A stretch of 9,573 nt of DNA, from the NCBI GenBank assembly GCA_009885425.1, contig VFKS01000410.1, positions 1-9,573 on the forward strand, in the 5' to 3' direction. The notes beneath the pieces are model-generated. The model searched no databases, was not told where the DNA came from, and was given only the letters and a program-made list of their open reading frames with translations. The position numbers and the translations under genes were made by a program. This stretch comes from Novosphingobium sp. Its GTDB lineage: Bacteria; Pseudomonadota; Alphaproteobacteria; Sphingomonadales; Sphingomonadaceae. This document shows, one piece after another, positions 1-7,203 of the stretch. Each line of letters opens with the position of its first letter. Positions within the stretch are counted from its first letter, which is position 1.

Positions 1-905
1 GCAAGCGTGCGGAGGGAATCGAGCCAGCGCAAGACCAGCTGGTTGCTGCCCAGCCAGATCGCGAGGGACGCAAGCAGCAAAGTGATGATCGGCAGGATGA
101 GGTTAATCCGTACTTGGCCAACCGCTGTTGCCATCAAACGCTCGGTCGGTTCGGCATAAACTACGAATAGTTCGCGCTCATAGAGCGGAGCGACGGCATA
201 CATCCAGGCGGTGCCATCTTTTGATCTAGCCTCGGCGACCTGCATGTTTGCGGCGTTGACGTCAAAGCGCGGCAGTTCGCTGGCTCCTCCCTTCAGAACG
301 ACTGTCCCGCTCTGGTCGACAATTGCCACTTCGGCGCCGTACGCCAATTCTGAATTTTCCAGCGACCGTTCCAGCCAGCTCGCGTCGATCGCCACCGTTA
401 CCGCGCCATCCTGGCTGCCATCTTCCGCCACAAGCGGTAGCATACCGACCAGAATGCGCCGCTTCGAAATTGGACCGAATACCGGCGCGCTGACGGTAAA
501 ATCCTTTGCCTTGATACCGCGCTGCCACCAGGCATCTTTGGCAAAGGAGGTTGCTGGATCAAATGGCAGTACTGAACACAGGACCCGCCCTGTTGCATCC
601 GATCGCGCCAGATTGAGCAGTGCCGGGCTGCTTCCAAGGTTCGCCTTCAGCGTGTCATGACAGGCAGCACCGCCCGAACGGACTCTGACACTGCTGCTGA
701 GCGAAAATAGTATCTGCTTGCTGATGATGATCGAATCGTTCTCGCTGCTCGCTGTGGCCAAGGCGCTCGTGACCAACTGGTTGCCGATCAATGTATGGGC
801 ATAGCGCAAGTTCGCCAGCGCCTGGACGACGCTGAGCGTGCCAATCGGCAACAACGCGGCAACCACGATCAGCATAAGCCCGCTGCGCAGGGTCATCGGA
901 CGCAC
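1..905 (-). CDS. Membrane sensor histidine kinase, N-terminal part (gene cut by window edge)
   Basis: Only the first 301 codons are inside the window; the reading frame is open to base 1. The GTG start at 905 is chosen because AAAGGG lies 9 bases upstream; an in-frame ATG at 896 is the alternative but sits too far from that site. Visible parts: a membrane helix at about residues 6-30, a periplasmic region at about 31-265, and a second helix at about 267-285 ending in WLGSNQLVLRWLDSL. The last stretch resembles the junction into a cytoplasmic HAMP-like/kinase part in HWE/HisKA_2 kinases of sphingomonads. The periplasmic region looks Cache-like and carries two cysteines, Cys82 and Cys110. The gene follows ecfG by 19 bp, so it is probably in the nepR-ecfG operon. 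By position it could be the kinase, or the PhyP-like phosphatase, acting on PhyR. The catalytic domain is outside the window, so the kinase identity itself rests on architecture and context. Confidence 0.8.
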   Translation of the reverse strand, partial: MRPMTLRSGLMLIVVAALLPIGTLSVVQALANLRYAHTLIGNQLVTSALATASSENDSIIISKQILFSLSSSVRVRSGGAACHDTLKANLGSSPALLNLARSDATGRVLCSVLPFDPATSFAKDAWWQRGIKAKDFTVSAPVFGPISKRRILVGMLPLVAEDGSQDGAVTVAIDASWLERSLENSELAYGAEVAIVDQSGTVVLKGGASELPRFDVNAANMQVAEARSKDGTAWMYAVAPLYERELFVVYAEPTERLMATAVGQVRINLILPIITLLLASLAIWLGSNQLVLRWLDSLRTL

Positions 906-924
906 GATAGCTATCCCTTTCTGC

Positions 925-1572
925 CTATCCGGCGGAAGCGGGCATGGTGCGGTGGGGCGGTTCACGCAGTACGTCGTCGAAAACTCTGGCCGCGTTTTGA
1001 CCATGCCCATCGACTCTGCGCTGTTGCGGCGATGCAGGCAAGACACCATCCGCCGGGCCATCGATCAGGGCTGCCAGGGCCAGACGTCCGCGTGCAAGAC
1101 GGCTCTTCACGGTACCCATCGCGCAGCCGATCACCTCGGCAGCTTCCTCATAGGACATTTCGTTGGCACCGATTAGCAACAGCACCTCGCGCTGCTGCGC
1201 AGGAAGCCGTTGCAGCGCCTTGGCGACATCGTCCACATTGATGCCATCTTGCTGGGCCGGAGCGACTACCAGCACCCGTTCGGCAACCTCGGGATCAAGC
1301 GTGGTCATCCGCGAGTTCTTGCGCAGTGTCGTATAGAACTGGTTGCGCATGATCATGAACATCCAGGCGCGGAAATTGGAGCCTTCGGTGTAACTGGCCC
1401 GTGCGGCCCAGGCCCGCATCATCGTATCTTGCGCCAGATCATCAGCCATATCCCGGTGGCGGCAAAGCCCGCGCGCGAAGGCCCGCAGCGAGGGCAGGAG
1501 CGCGACGAGCTGATCCCGGAATAGCTTGTCAGGGTCTGGATTCGTCGCGGTCGAGGCGGAGGCAGGCGCCAT
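925..1572 (-). CDS. ecfG: ECF sigma factor EcfG (sigma-EcfG, general stress response)
   Basis: 215-residue alternative sigma factor that directs RNA polymerase to general stress promoters (GGAAC...GTT) and is held inactive by NepR. Region sigma-2 spans about residues 15-87, with the DMADDLAQDTMMRAW and FRAWMFMIMRNQFY stretches that bind core polymerase and the -10 element. Region sigma-4 spans about 113-170, with LPAQQREVLLLIGANEMSYE and the helix-turn-helix AAEVIGCAMGTVKSRLARGR that reads GGAAC. A tail of about 45 residues after sigma-4 (171-215) is longer than I expect for EcfG. The ATG overlaps the nepR stop in a TGATG junction, which points to translational coupling and fixes the start. 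The frame is open upstream to an ATG at 1860, but that stretch lies across nepR in another frame and does not look like protein. Family assignment is firm because of the adjacent nepR and phyR. Confidence 0.95.
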   Translation of the reverse strand: MAPASASTATNPDPDKLFRDQLVALLPSLRAFARGLCRHRDMADDLAQDTMMRAWAARASYTEGSNFRAWMFMIMRNQFYTTLRKNSRMTTLDPEVAERVLVVAPAQQDGINVDDVAKALQRLPAQQREVLLLIGANEMSYEEAAEVIGCAMGTVKSRLARGRLALAALIDGPADGVLPASPQQRRVDGHGQNAARVFDDVLREPPHRTMPASAG

Positions 1573-1745
1573 CAATGCGCGGCCTTTTTCGCGGTAATCT
1601 TCGTATCGATCTCGTCCAACAGCCGCAGGAAATCGTCGGGCAGTTCTTCGCTGGCCACAGCATCGTGCATCTGTTTGAGCGCCGCCGCGATCGGATCGCC
1701 GCCGATGACTTCGTCTTGATTTTCTGGCTTGCTTGCCTTCGCCAT
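1572..1745 (-). CDS. nepR: Anti-sigma factor NepR
   Basis: 57-residue protein with the NepR pattern: DPIAAALKQMHDAVASEELP at residues 17-36 followed by DDFLRLLDEIDTKI. These correspond to the two helices that clamp EcfG or, after stress, the sigma-like domain of phosphorylated PhyR. Ends are charged and probably disordered, as in the family (usually about 60 residues). The ATG at 1745 has a GCGGAG ribosome site about 9 bases upstream. The frame is open to an ATG at 1940, but that would begin upstream of the promoter and the extra sequence is not NepR-like. First gene of the operon nepR-ecfG-kinase, divergent from phyR. The stop overlaps the ecfG start by one base, the usual arrangement for keeping sigma and anti-sigma in balance. 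Small and easily missed, but pattern and context agree. Confidence 0.93.
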   Translation of the reverse strand: MAKASKPENQDEVIGGDPIAAALKQMHDAVASEELPDDFLRLLDEIDTKITAKKAAH

Positions 1746-1872
1746 CGCTTGTCGCTCCGCCAGCACTTGTTTTTGGTCTGGGCCATTCAGTTTGGAAGAT
1801 GTATGCAGGTTTGTCACCGAAATCCTCGCCTTGGCCGGTATGCGATAGCGCAGGTGCCATCCAGCTAGGGTA

Positions 1873-1896
1873 AACCCGCCAGACGAAAAAAGTTCC
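1873..1896 (-). promoter_or_regulatory. EcfG-type promoter of nepR-ecfG
   Basis: On the minus strand GGAAC occupies 1896-1892 and GTTTA begins at 1875, a GGAAC-N16-GTT arrangement. This fits the known EcfG consensus GGAAC-N16/17-(c)GTT, but its spacer is one base shorter than in the other four candidates of this window. Transcription would start near 1866, leaving a leader of about 120 bases before nepR. It implies that EcfG activates its own operon. Confidence 0.75.
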
Positions 1897-1908
1897 GCCG
1901 GCGGGAAC
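1892..1908. repeat. Back-to-back -35 boxes forming an inverted repeat
   Basis: GTTCCGCCGGCGGGAAC: the outer five bases on each side are inverted copies (GTTCC/GGAAC) and the core CCGCCGGCGG is itself a perfect palindrome. The two arms are the -35 elements of the divergent nepR and phyR promoters, with only 7 bp between them. Two holoenzymes could hardly sit on both at once. Confidence 0.85.
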
Positions 1909-1928
1909 AAATATTGTTCAGCGCAGTT
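1904..1928 (+). promoter_or_regulatory. EcfG-type promoter of phyR
   Basis: GGAAC at 1904-1908, 17 bases, then GTTT at 1926. This matches the EcfG consensus exactly and would start transcription about 17 bases before the phyR ATG, just upstream of its ribosome site. It indicates positive autoregulation of phyR by EcfG. Confidence 0.88.
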
Positions 1929-1952
1929 TCCCTGTCTCATTGAGGAGCGGAC

Positions 1953-3008
1953 ATGTCATTGAGAGAAGCGGTCGGACCTGAACTTCCCTTGCTGCGCCGC
2001 TACGCGCGCGCGCTAACCGGATCGCAGCGGCTGGGCGATGGCGCAGTTCGCGAAGTGCTGGAGGCGTTGCTGCTCGCTCCGGAAGAATTCGCTACAGACA
2101 AGCCACCCCGGTTCGAGCTTTACCGGATCTTCCACAAGCTGTGGCAGCCCGCGCTGGACCTCAACCAATCCCCCACGGCTGAAGGCTTGGTCAGCGGCTT
2201 GCCGATGCACAGCCGCCAAGCGCTGCTGCTTACCGCCGTTGAAGGATTCAGTATCCATGATGCCGCCGCCATGACCGGCAGAAGCCTCGATGCTATTTCA
2301 GCCGACATCGCCGCTGCCCGGCAATCTATTGCCGACAGCCTCCAGGCCGCAGTGATGATCATCGAAGACGAAGCAATCATCGCGCTGCATATCCGCTCGA
2401 TCGTCGAACAGCTGGGCCATAGCGTGACCGGTATCGCCCGGACCCGCACCGAGGCGGTCGCGCTGGCCGAACGCACCCGCCCCGAACTCGTCCTTGCCGA
2501 TATCAGCCTGGCCGACGGATCGAGCGGGATCGACGCGGTGAAGGACATCTTGAGCGCGATGAGCGTGCCGGTGATCTTCATCACCGCCTTCCCCGAGCGG
2601 TTGTTGACCGGCGAACGGCCCGAGCCGACCTATCTGATCACCAAGCCGTTCGAGCCCGAAACGGTGATCGCGACAATCGGCCAGGCCCTGATCGTCCACC
2701 GCGAACGCGAGGCGCAGACGGCTGAAGCCAGTCCTGCGGTCCAGGCCATGACCGATGACGCGCCCGATCCCCGCAAGCACTTCGATACGCCCGAGGCCCT
2801 GCTTGCCGATCCCGAGCTTGCCACGGCTGATAAACAGGCTCTGCTTGCCGAATGGGATTCCGAACTGGACGGCAGGCTCAATGCCGAATCCGAAGGCATG
2901 AGCGCGTCGGATCCGATCAGCGCGCGCAAGGAAGCAAACCTGGCCGAAGAGGCGGGGCATGTGAAGACCGCTCTGACCCAGATTTCCGAGAAAAAAGCGG
3001 GCGAATAG
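1953..3008 (+). CDS. phyR: General stress response regulator PhyR, with extra C-terminal domain
   Basis: Anti-anti-sigma response regulator: once phosphorylated, its sigma-like domain binds NepR and releases EcfG. Residues about 1-132 are the sigma-factor mimic (sigma-2-like LPLLRRYARALTG; sigma-4-like LPMHSRQALLLTAVEGFSIH). Residues about 133-250 are the receiver: acidic pocket Glu138/Asp139/Glu140, phospho-acceptor Asp183 in LADIS, Thr211 in the PhyR-typical FITAFPERLLTG, and Lys231 in TKPF. The ATG at 1953 follows GAGGAG by 5 bases. PhyR proteins are usually about 260 residues. This one has 351, because a charged linker and a further region (276-346, starting HFDTPEALLADPEL and including KQALLAEWDSEL and AESEGM) follow the receiver with no stop. 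I do not know a function for that tail; it resembles, from memory, short free-standing alphaproteobacterial proteins. All residues needed for PhyR function are present. Confidence 0.95.
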   Translation: MSLREAVGPELPLLRRYARALTGSQRLGDGAVREVLEALLLAPEEFATDKPPRFELYRIFHKLWQPALDLNQSPTAEGLVSGLPMHSRQALLLTAVEGFSIHDAAAMTGRSLDAISADIAAARQSIADSLQAAVMIIEDEAIIALHIRSIVEQLGHSVTGIARTRTEAVALAERTRPELVLADISLADGSSGIDAVKDILSAMSVPVIFITAFPERLLTGERPEPTYLITKPFEPETVIATIGQALIVHREREAQTAEASPAVQAMTDDAPDPRKHFDTPEALLADPELATADKQALLAEWDSELDGRLNAESEGMSASDPISARKEANLAEEAGHVKTALTQISEKKAGE

Positions 3009-3018
3009 GAGAAGTTCA

Positions 3019-3043
3019 GGAACAATTCCGCCGAGCACCAGTT
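3019..3043 (+). promoter_or_regulatory. EcfG-type promoter of the PRC-barrel/GT4/GH130 operon
   Basis: GGAAC at 3019-3023, 17 bases, then GTTTT at 3041. Same spacing as the phyR promoter. It lies in the 67-bp gap after phyR and would start transcription about 25 bases before the PRC-barrel gene. Read-through from the phyR promoter is also possible, since I see no terminator between. Confidence 0.87.
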
Positions 3044-3075
3044 TTCCCGTCACAACCTTCATTGGGAAATACATC

Positions 3076-3441
3076 ATGGCCGGCCCCGAACTTGAATATG
3101 TCGAAACCTCTTCGCTGATCGCCTCGGACATGGTTGAGGGCACCTCAGTCTTCAACAACGATGGCGAAAAAGTCGGGCAGATCCATAACTTCATGGTCAA
3201 CAAGCACAGCGGCCAGGTGGAATATGCCGTGATGTCGTTCGGCGGCTTTCTCGGGATGGGTGAAGATCATTATCCTCTGCCGTGGCGGAAGCTGAAGTAT
3301 GTCGTCGCGCGGCACGGCTTCGTTGTCGATATCAGCAAGGATAAGCTTGACCGAGCGCCGAAGTATGAGCGCGAGCGTCTCCCTGACTATGACCCGGCCT
3401 ACGGCACGCTGGTCGACGGATATTACGGTATGGGCCGATAG
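3076..3441 (+). CDS. PRC-barrel domain protein
   Basis: 121-residue soluble protein with no signal peptide or membrane segment. A PRC-barrel fold covers about residues 12-92: SSLIASDMVEGTSVFNNDGE, then KVGQIHNFMVNKHSGQVEYA, VMSFGGFLGMGEDHYPLPW and the beta-rich FVVDISKDKL. The tail is polar and rich in Tyr, Asp and Arg. PRC-barrel proteins of this small type are common among stress-induced genes in alphaproteobacteria, but their biochemical role is not known. A GGGAA motif lies 7 bases before the ATG. It is the first gene after the EcfG-type promoter at 3019 and is separated from the glycosyltransferase gene by only 2 bases, so the two are co-transcribed. Domain call is firm; function is unknown. 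Confidence 0.88.
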   Translation: MAGPELEYVETSSLIASDMVEGTSVFNNDGEKVGQIHNFMVNKHSGQVEYAVMSFGGFLGMGEDHYPLPWRKLKYVVARHGFVVDISKDKLDRAPKYERERLPDYDPAYGTLVDGYYGMGR

Positions 3442-3443
3442 AA

Positions 3444-5834
3444 ATGACCTTGCTGGCGAACGATCTCCCCGCCAGCGCGCCCCGGCTTCACCCCCCCTCG
3501 CGGCCGGGGCGCACTCCTTTTTACTACGATCCAGAACCGGACCTGCAGATGCCTGTTTTAGCTATGTTGCCAGCAATGGTGCTTCCTCGGTTCAGCGAGC
3601 CCCAGGTCGAGCCGTACAGGGCGGCACACAGGATCGCACTGATCGGCGGTTTCACACCGCGGCGCTGCGGAATCGCAACCTTCACCGCCGATATCCACAC
3701 CTCAATTATGGCAGGTTTTCCGGATGCCACAGTCGATGTCTACGCCATGGCGCCGTCCACCAATGACATAGCCTTTGCCGCGCCGGTATGCGGCGTGATC
3801 GTTCAAAGCGATGCCGCCAGCTTCGTCGCAGCCGCCGCCGCAATAGAGGCGAGCTGTGCTGACGTTGTCTGGCTCCAGCACGAATTCGGGCTGTTCGGTG
3901 GCCATGCGGGCGACATGGTTCTGGAAACGATCGACCGGATTGCTGCCCCGCTGATCGTGACGCTGCACACAGTCATGCCCGATCCCGATCCCGACCAGAT
4001 GCGAGTGATGCGGCGGCTGATTGAGCGGGCCTCAAAGCTGATAGTGATGTCGCAGCGCGCTGCTGATTTGCTCGAAGATGTGTTCGGCGCAGATCGGGAC
4101 CAGATCGTCCTGATCCCGCACGGCGTGCCGGACCGCCCGTTCGGAAGGACTGCGCAGTTCAAGGCCGAGTTCGGCTTCGTTGAGCGGCAAGTGCTGATGA
4201 CGTTTGGCCTGCTTTCGCCGGGAAAGGGCATCGAGACCGCGATTGCCGCGCTGCCTGACATCATCGCGGCCCATCCAGACCTGCTTTATTGCATTGTCGG
4301 TGCGACCCATCCCAACCTGCTGGCGTGCGAAGGCGAGGCTTATCGCGAACGGCTGCAAAGCCTTGCTCGGCAACTCGGGGTTGAGGACCATATCCATTGG
4401 ATCGATGCCTTTGTTGAGACCGATACTCTGCTCGATCTGATCGAGGCGGCGGACATTTATGTCACGCCTTACCGCGGGGCCAATCAGGCGACATCGGGCA
4501 CGCTGTCCTATGCGGTGGCGCTAGGCAAAGCGGTGGTATCCACGCCCTATGCCCATGCCAAGGAACTTCTGGCGGATGACAACGGTGTGCTGGTTCCGTT
4601 CAATGACAGCACCACGCTGGCGCGCGAAATCGTCGCACTGCTCGATGCTCCTGAACGGCTGCTGGCGATGCAGGCGCGGGCTTACCAGCGTGGCCGAACG
4701 ATGATCTGGTCGGCATTTGCAGAGCATTGCATGGACACAATCACCCTCGTTCAAACCGACCCGCCGAGGCCGCGAGTGGCAACCGCACAGCCCAACGGCA
4801 TCGAAGGCTTACTGCGAATCTGCGATGGTACTGGCATCCTCCAGCATTCCATATTTGCAGTGCCCGACCGAGCGCATGGCTATTGTATCGATGATAATGC
4901 TCGCGCACTGATGCTGATGAACCGGATCGGCGATCATGCCGAGCCGCATCGCTCACGCCTCACCGCCACTTTCGCCGGCTTTGTGCAAAGTGCCTGGAAC
5001 GGCGATAGCGGCGAGTTCCGCAACTTCATGGGCTATGGCCGGAACTGGCTTGAAGAGGTCGGATCCGAAGACAGCTGCGGCCGCGCTCTCTGGGCGCTGG
5101 GCGCAACAGCGCATGAAGGCCGGACAGATTCTCTGCGGCGCTGGGCGCGCAAGTTGTTTGGCCAGACACTGTTCAGCGCGCGTGATTTCGGTTCACCGCG
5201 CGCCAAGGCTTTCGCGATGCTGGGCGCGGACTATCTGCTGGCATCTGAAGGCGGGGATGAGATGGCACAGGCCATCCTTGGCGATGGCGCCGAATTTCTC
5301 CTGTCATGCATCGCGGCATCGCGCCGCACCGACTGGCCATGGTTTGAAAGCGTTCTGGCCTATGACAATTGCCGCATGCCCGAAGCTCTGATCCGCGCCG
5401 GATTGCGGCTCGATCGGCCCGATTTTGTCGCCAGCGGCCTTGAAACGCTGGCCTGGATTATGGACCTGCAAATCAGCTCGACCGGCTCGTTCCGGCCGGT
5501 TGGATCCGACAGTTTTGGCCATGAATACGCCGCGCCGCGTCCGTTTGATCAGCAGCCGGTCGAGGCTTGGGCTGCGATTGATGGGGCCAGCGCCGCCTTC
5601 GATGCCACCGGCGACCGCCGCTGGATCGCTGAAGCTGAGCGCGCCTATGCGTGGTTTCACGGTGCCAATGATCGCGGTGTTGTGGTCGTCGATCCGCTGA
5701 CGGGTTCCTGCCATGACGGGATCAATCCGCGTGGGCTTAATTTGAATGAGGGAGCGGAATCGGTGCTTGCCTGGCAGCTGGCGAGCTGTGCGATCGCTAG
5801 ACTGAGGGCAAAGGTCGGACCGGTAAGAGGGTAG
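3444..5834 (+). CDS. Two-domain glycosyltransferase: GT4 plus C-terminal helical glycosidase-like domain
   Basis: 796 residues, cytoplasmic (no signal peptide). Residues about 60-435 form a GT-B glycosyltransferase of family 4: N-terminal loop IALIGGFTPRRCGIATFTAD (64-83), QHEFGLFGGH (145-154), IPHG (224-227), the donor-phosphate region FGLLSPGKGIE (254-264), and ATSGTLSYAVALGKAVVST (349-367) in place of the usual E-x7-E site. Residues about 450-790 form a second, mostly helical domain with GYCIDDNARALM (479-490), WPWFESVLAYDNCRMPEAL (631-649) and NPRGLNLNEGAESVLAWQ (761-778), which looks like an (alpha/alpha)6 barrel. The sugar donor, acceptor and product are unknown. The ATG used is 2 bases after the PRC-barrel stop, with a weak ribosome site; a start at residue 36 or 45 is possible, as the first 58 residues are low in conservation. 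A GH130 gene follows after 6 bases, which suggests paired synthesis and turnover of one glycan. Confidence 0.88.
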   Translation: MTLLANDLPASAPRLHPPSRPGRTPFYYDPEPDLQMPVLAMLPAMVLPRFSEPQVEPYRAAHRIALIGGFTPRRCGIATFTADIHTSIMAGFPDATVDVYAMAPSTNDIAFAAPVCGVIVQSDAASFVAAAAAIEASCADVVWLQHEFGLFGGHAGDMVLETIDRIAAPLIVTLHTVMPDPDPDQMRVMRRLIERASKLIVMSQRAADLLEDVFGADRDQIVLIPHGVPDRPFGRTAQFKAEFGFVERQVLMTFGLLSPGKGIETAIAALPDIIAAHPDLLYCIVGATHPNLLACEGEAYRERLQSLARQLGVEDHIHWIDAFVETDTLLDLIEAADIYVTPYRGANQATSGTLSYAVALGKAVVSTPYAHAKELLADDNGVLVPFNDSTTLAREIVALLDAPERLLAMQARAYQRGRTMIWSAFAEHCMDTITLVQTDPPRPRVATAQPNGIEGLLRICDGTGILQHSIFAVPDRAHGYCIDDNARALMLMNRIGDHAEPHRSRLTATFAGFVQSAWNGDSGEFRNFMGYGRNWLEEVGSEDSCGRALWALGATAHEGRTDSLRRWARKLFGQTLFSARDFGSPRAKAFAMLGADYLLASEGGDEMAQAILGDGAEFLLSCIAASRRTDWPWFESVLAYDNCRMPEALIRAGLRLDRPDFVASGLETLAWIMDLQISSTGSFRPVGSDSFGHEYAAPRPFDQQPVEAWAAIDGASAAFDATGDRRWIAEAERAYAWFHGANDRGVVVVDPLTGSCHDGINPRGLNLNEGAESVLAWQLASCAIARLRAKVGPVRG

Positions 5835-5840
5835 AACGCC

Positions 5841-7124
5841 ATGGTCGAACTCGTGCAACACGAATTGCGGCTCCATGCTGACCCCGGCCGCGTGGTGGTG
5901 CGCCCGTTCCATCTCGCCTGGCAAGCAGCAGGCCCCGACATCGACCGGGTGCGCAAGCTGGTTGCCGACATCATCGGCCTCGATCCGCGCACGGTCCGCG
6001 CGGAGCTGAGCATAGTCCTCAACGATTTTGCCGATCGCCACTGGCAGATCGAACGCTTTTTCGATGACCGATATCTACAGATCGAGACAGCGCTCCAGCT
6101 CGATGGCAAAGCCCTGCGACGGGCGACCAAGCGGCTCATCGGTGCCTATTTCTGCCACGAATACAGCTTTTCCGCCGCTGCCTTGATGAACCCCAGCGTG
6201 GTCCGCCATCCTGACCAGTCCGGGCTTCGAGAGGGCTCGGTGCGCATCATCCTGTCGCTGCGGGCCGTCGGCGAAGGGCATATCTCGACGATCGCTTTTC
6301 GTGAGGGGATTATCTCCGCCGGTCGCCAGCTCAGCCTGCTGCCGCAGCCCCCGTTCGCTACTGCCGTGATGATGGGCAAGCCAAAGTCCGATGCAGAAGA
6401 AGGATCCGTATCGGTCTATCGTCACCGTGAAAGCACCATTTCCGGCACGGTGATCTTTCCGATGACCGAAGCCCAGCGCAACGGGTTAGAGGATCTGCGG
6501 CTGGTCGAGTTTGAGACCGAGAGCGGCAAGAGCGAGTGGATCGGCACCTATACCGCCTACAGTGGCCGCGATATCCGCTCCGAATTGCTGCGCACCCGCG
6601 ATTTCCGGGACTTTACTCTGACCCCGATTGTCGGCGGTGCCGGGCGGAACAAGGGCATGGCGTTGTTCCCGCGCAAGATCGACGGCCAGTTCCTGATGAT
6701 CGGGCGGCAAGATGGCAAGAACCTCTATCTGCTGCGCTCGGACACGCTCGAAAACTGGGAAGGTGGCACATTGCTGCTTGAGCCGCGGTTTCCCTGGGAG
6801 TTCGTGCAGATCGGCAATTGTGGCGCGCCGATCGAACTGGAAGAAGGCTGGCTGGTGCTGACCCACGGCGTCGGCGCAATGCGCAAATACGCGATCGGCG
6901 CGGCATTGCTCGACAAGGACGATCCGTCCAAAGTGATCGGCCGGACCACCGTGCCGATCCTGTCCGCAGCTGATGAGGACCGCGAAGGCTATGTCCCCAA
7001 CGTCGTCTATACCTGTGGTGCGATCCGCGTGGGTGACGACCTATTTCTACCTTACGGCGTGGCGGACAGTTCAGTCTGCTTCGCCTTCGTCTCGATCAGC
7101 GACATTCTTGCGGAAATGGTGTGA
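5841..7124 (+). CDS. GH130-type glycosidase / beta-mannoside phosphorylase-like protein
   Basis: 427 residues, soluble. The part from about residue 105 to the end has the five-bladed propeller pattern of the GH130 (DUF377) family: MNPSVV (116-121), GEGHISTIAFREGII (144-158), KGMALFPRKIDGQFLMIGRQ (271-290), QIGNCGAPIELEEGWLVLTH (323-342), GYVPNVVYTCGAI (383-395) and YGVADSSVCFA (405-415). Known members mostly phosphorolyse or hydrolyse beta-linked mannosides. Which reaction occurs here cannot be told from sequence alone. Residues 1-100 are a helical N-terminal region seen in the longer subgroup. GAGGG lies 9 bases before the ATG, and the gene starts 6 bases after the glycosyltransferase stop; it closes the EcfG-promoted operon. 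The family is clear; the substrate is not. Confidence 0.85.
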   Translation: MVELVQHELRLHADPGRVVVRPFHLAWQAAGPDIDRVRKLVADIIGLDPRTVRAELSIVLNDFADRHWQIERFFDDRYLQIETALQLDGKALRRATKRLIGAYFCHEYSFSAAALMNPSVVRHPDQSGLREGSVRIILSLRAVGEGHISTIAFREGIISAGRQLSLLPQPPFATAVMMGKPKSDAEEGSVSVYRHRESTISGTVIFPMTEAQRNGLEDLRLVEFETESGKSEWIGTYTAYSGRDIRSELLRTRDFRDFTLTPIVGGAGRNKGMALFPRKIDGQFLMIGRQDGKNLYLLRSDTLENWEGGTLLLEPRFPWEFVQIGNCGAPIELEEGWLVLTHGVGAMRKYAIGAALLDKDDPSKVIGRTTVPILSAADEDREGYVPNVVYTCGAIRVGDDLFLPYGVADSSVCFAFVSISDILAEMV

Positions 7125-7140
7125 GCACGCAGCCGGTTTA

Positions 7141-7197
7141 GCTGCCAATGGTCCGGTCCGGGATTGAGGGAGTGGTCGGAACCAAACCATTGGCAGC
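7141..7197. repeat. 12-bp perfect inverted repeat after the GH130 gene
   Basis: GCTGCCAATGGT at 7141-7152 is repeated inverted as ACCATTGGCAGC at 7186-7197, with 33 bases between. It begins 16 bases after the GH130 stop and lies between convergent genes. No T-run follows on either strand, so it is not a standard intrinsic terminator; it may be a stabilising mRNA 3' hairpin. Confidence 0.7.
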
Positions 7198-7203
7198 CGT
7201 CCG

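Noticed and set aside
211..660. Plus-strand open frame of 149 codons at the left side
   Set aside because: It is antisense to the histidine kinase gene, whose membrane helices and sensor domain are clearly readable on the minus strand.
925..1860. N-terminally extended EcfG of 311 residues starting at 1860
   Set aside because: The added 96 residues overlap nepR in another frame, are low-complexity and Arg-rich, and do not look like a sigma factor; the TGATG coupling supports the start at 1572.
1572..1940. NepR of 122 residues starting at 1940
   Set aside because: That start would lie upstream of the predicted promoter, and the extra 65 residues are not NepR-like; the ATG at 1745 has a good ribosome site.
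2748..3008. Separate small gene starting at the internal ATG 2748
   Set aside because: No good ribosome site precedes it and the frame is continuous with phyR, so a fused tail is the simpler reading.
2298..3203. Long open frame of 301 codons on the minus strand across phyR
   Set aside because: It is antisense to a certain gene and its composition mirrors the phyR codons; no known motif is visible.
5304..6041. Minus-strand open frame of 245 codons across the glycosyltransferase/GH130 junction
   Set aside because: Runs antisense across the end of one gene and the start of another; explained by GC-rich codon bias.
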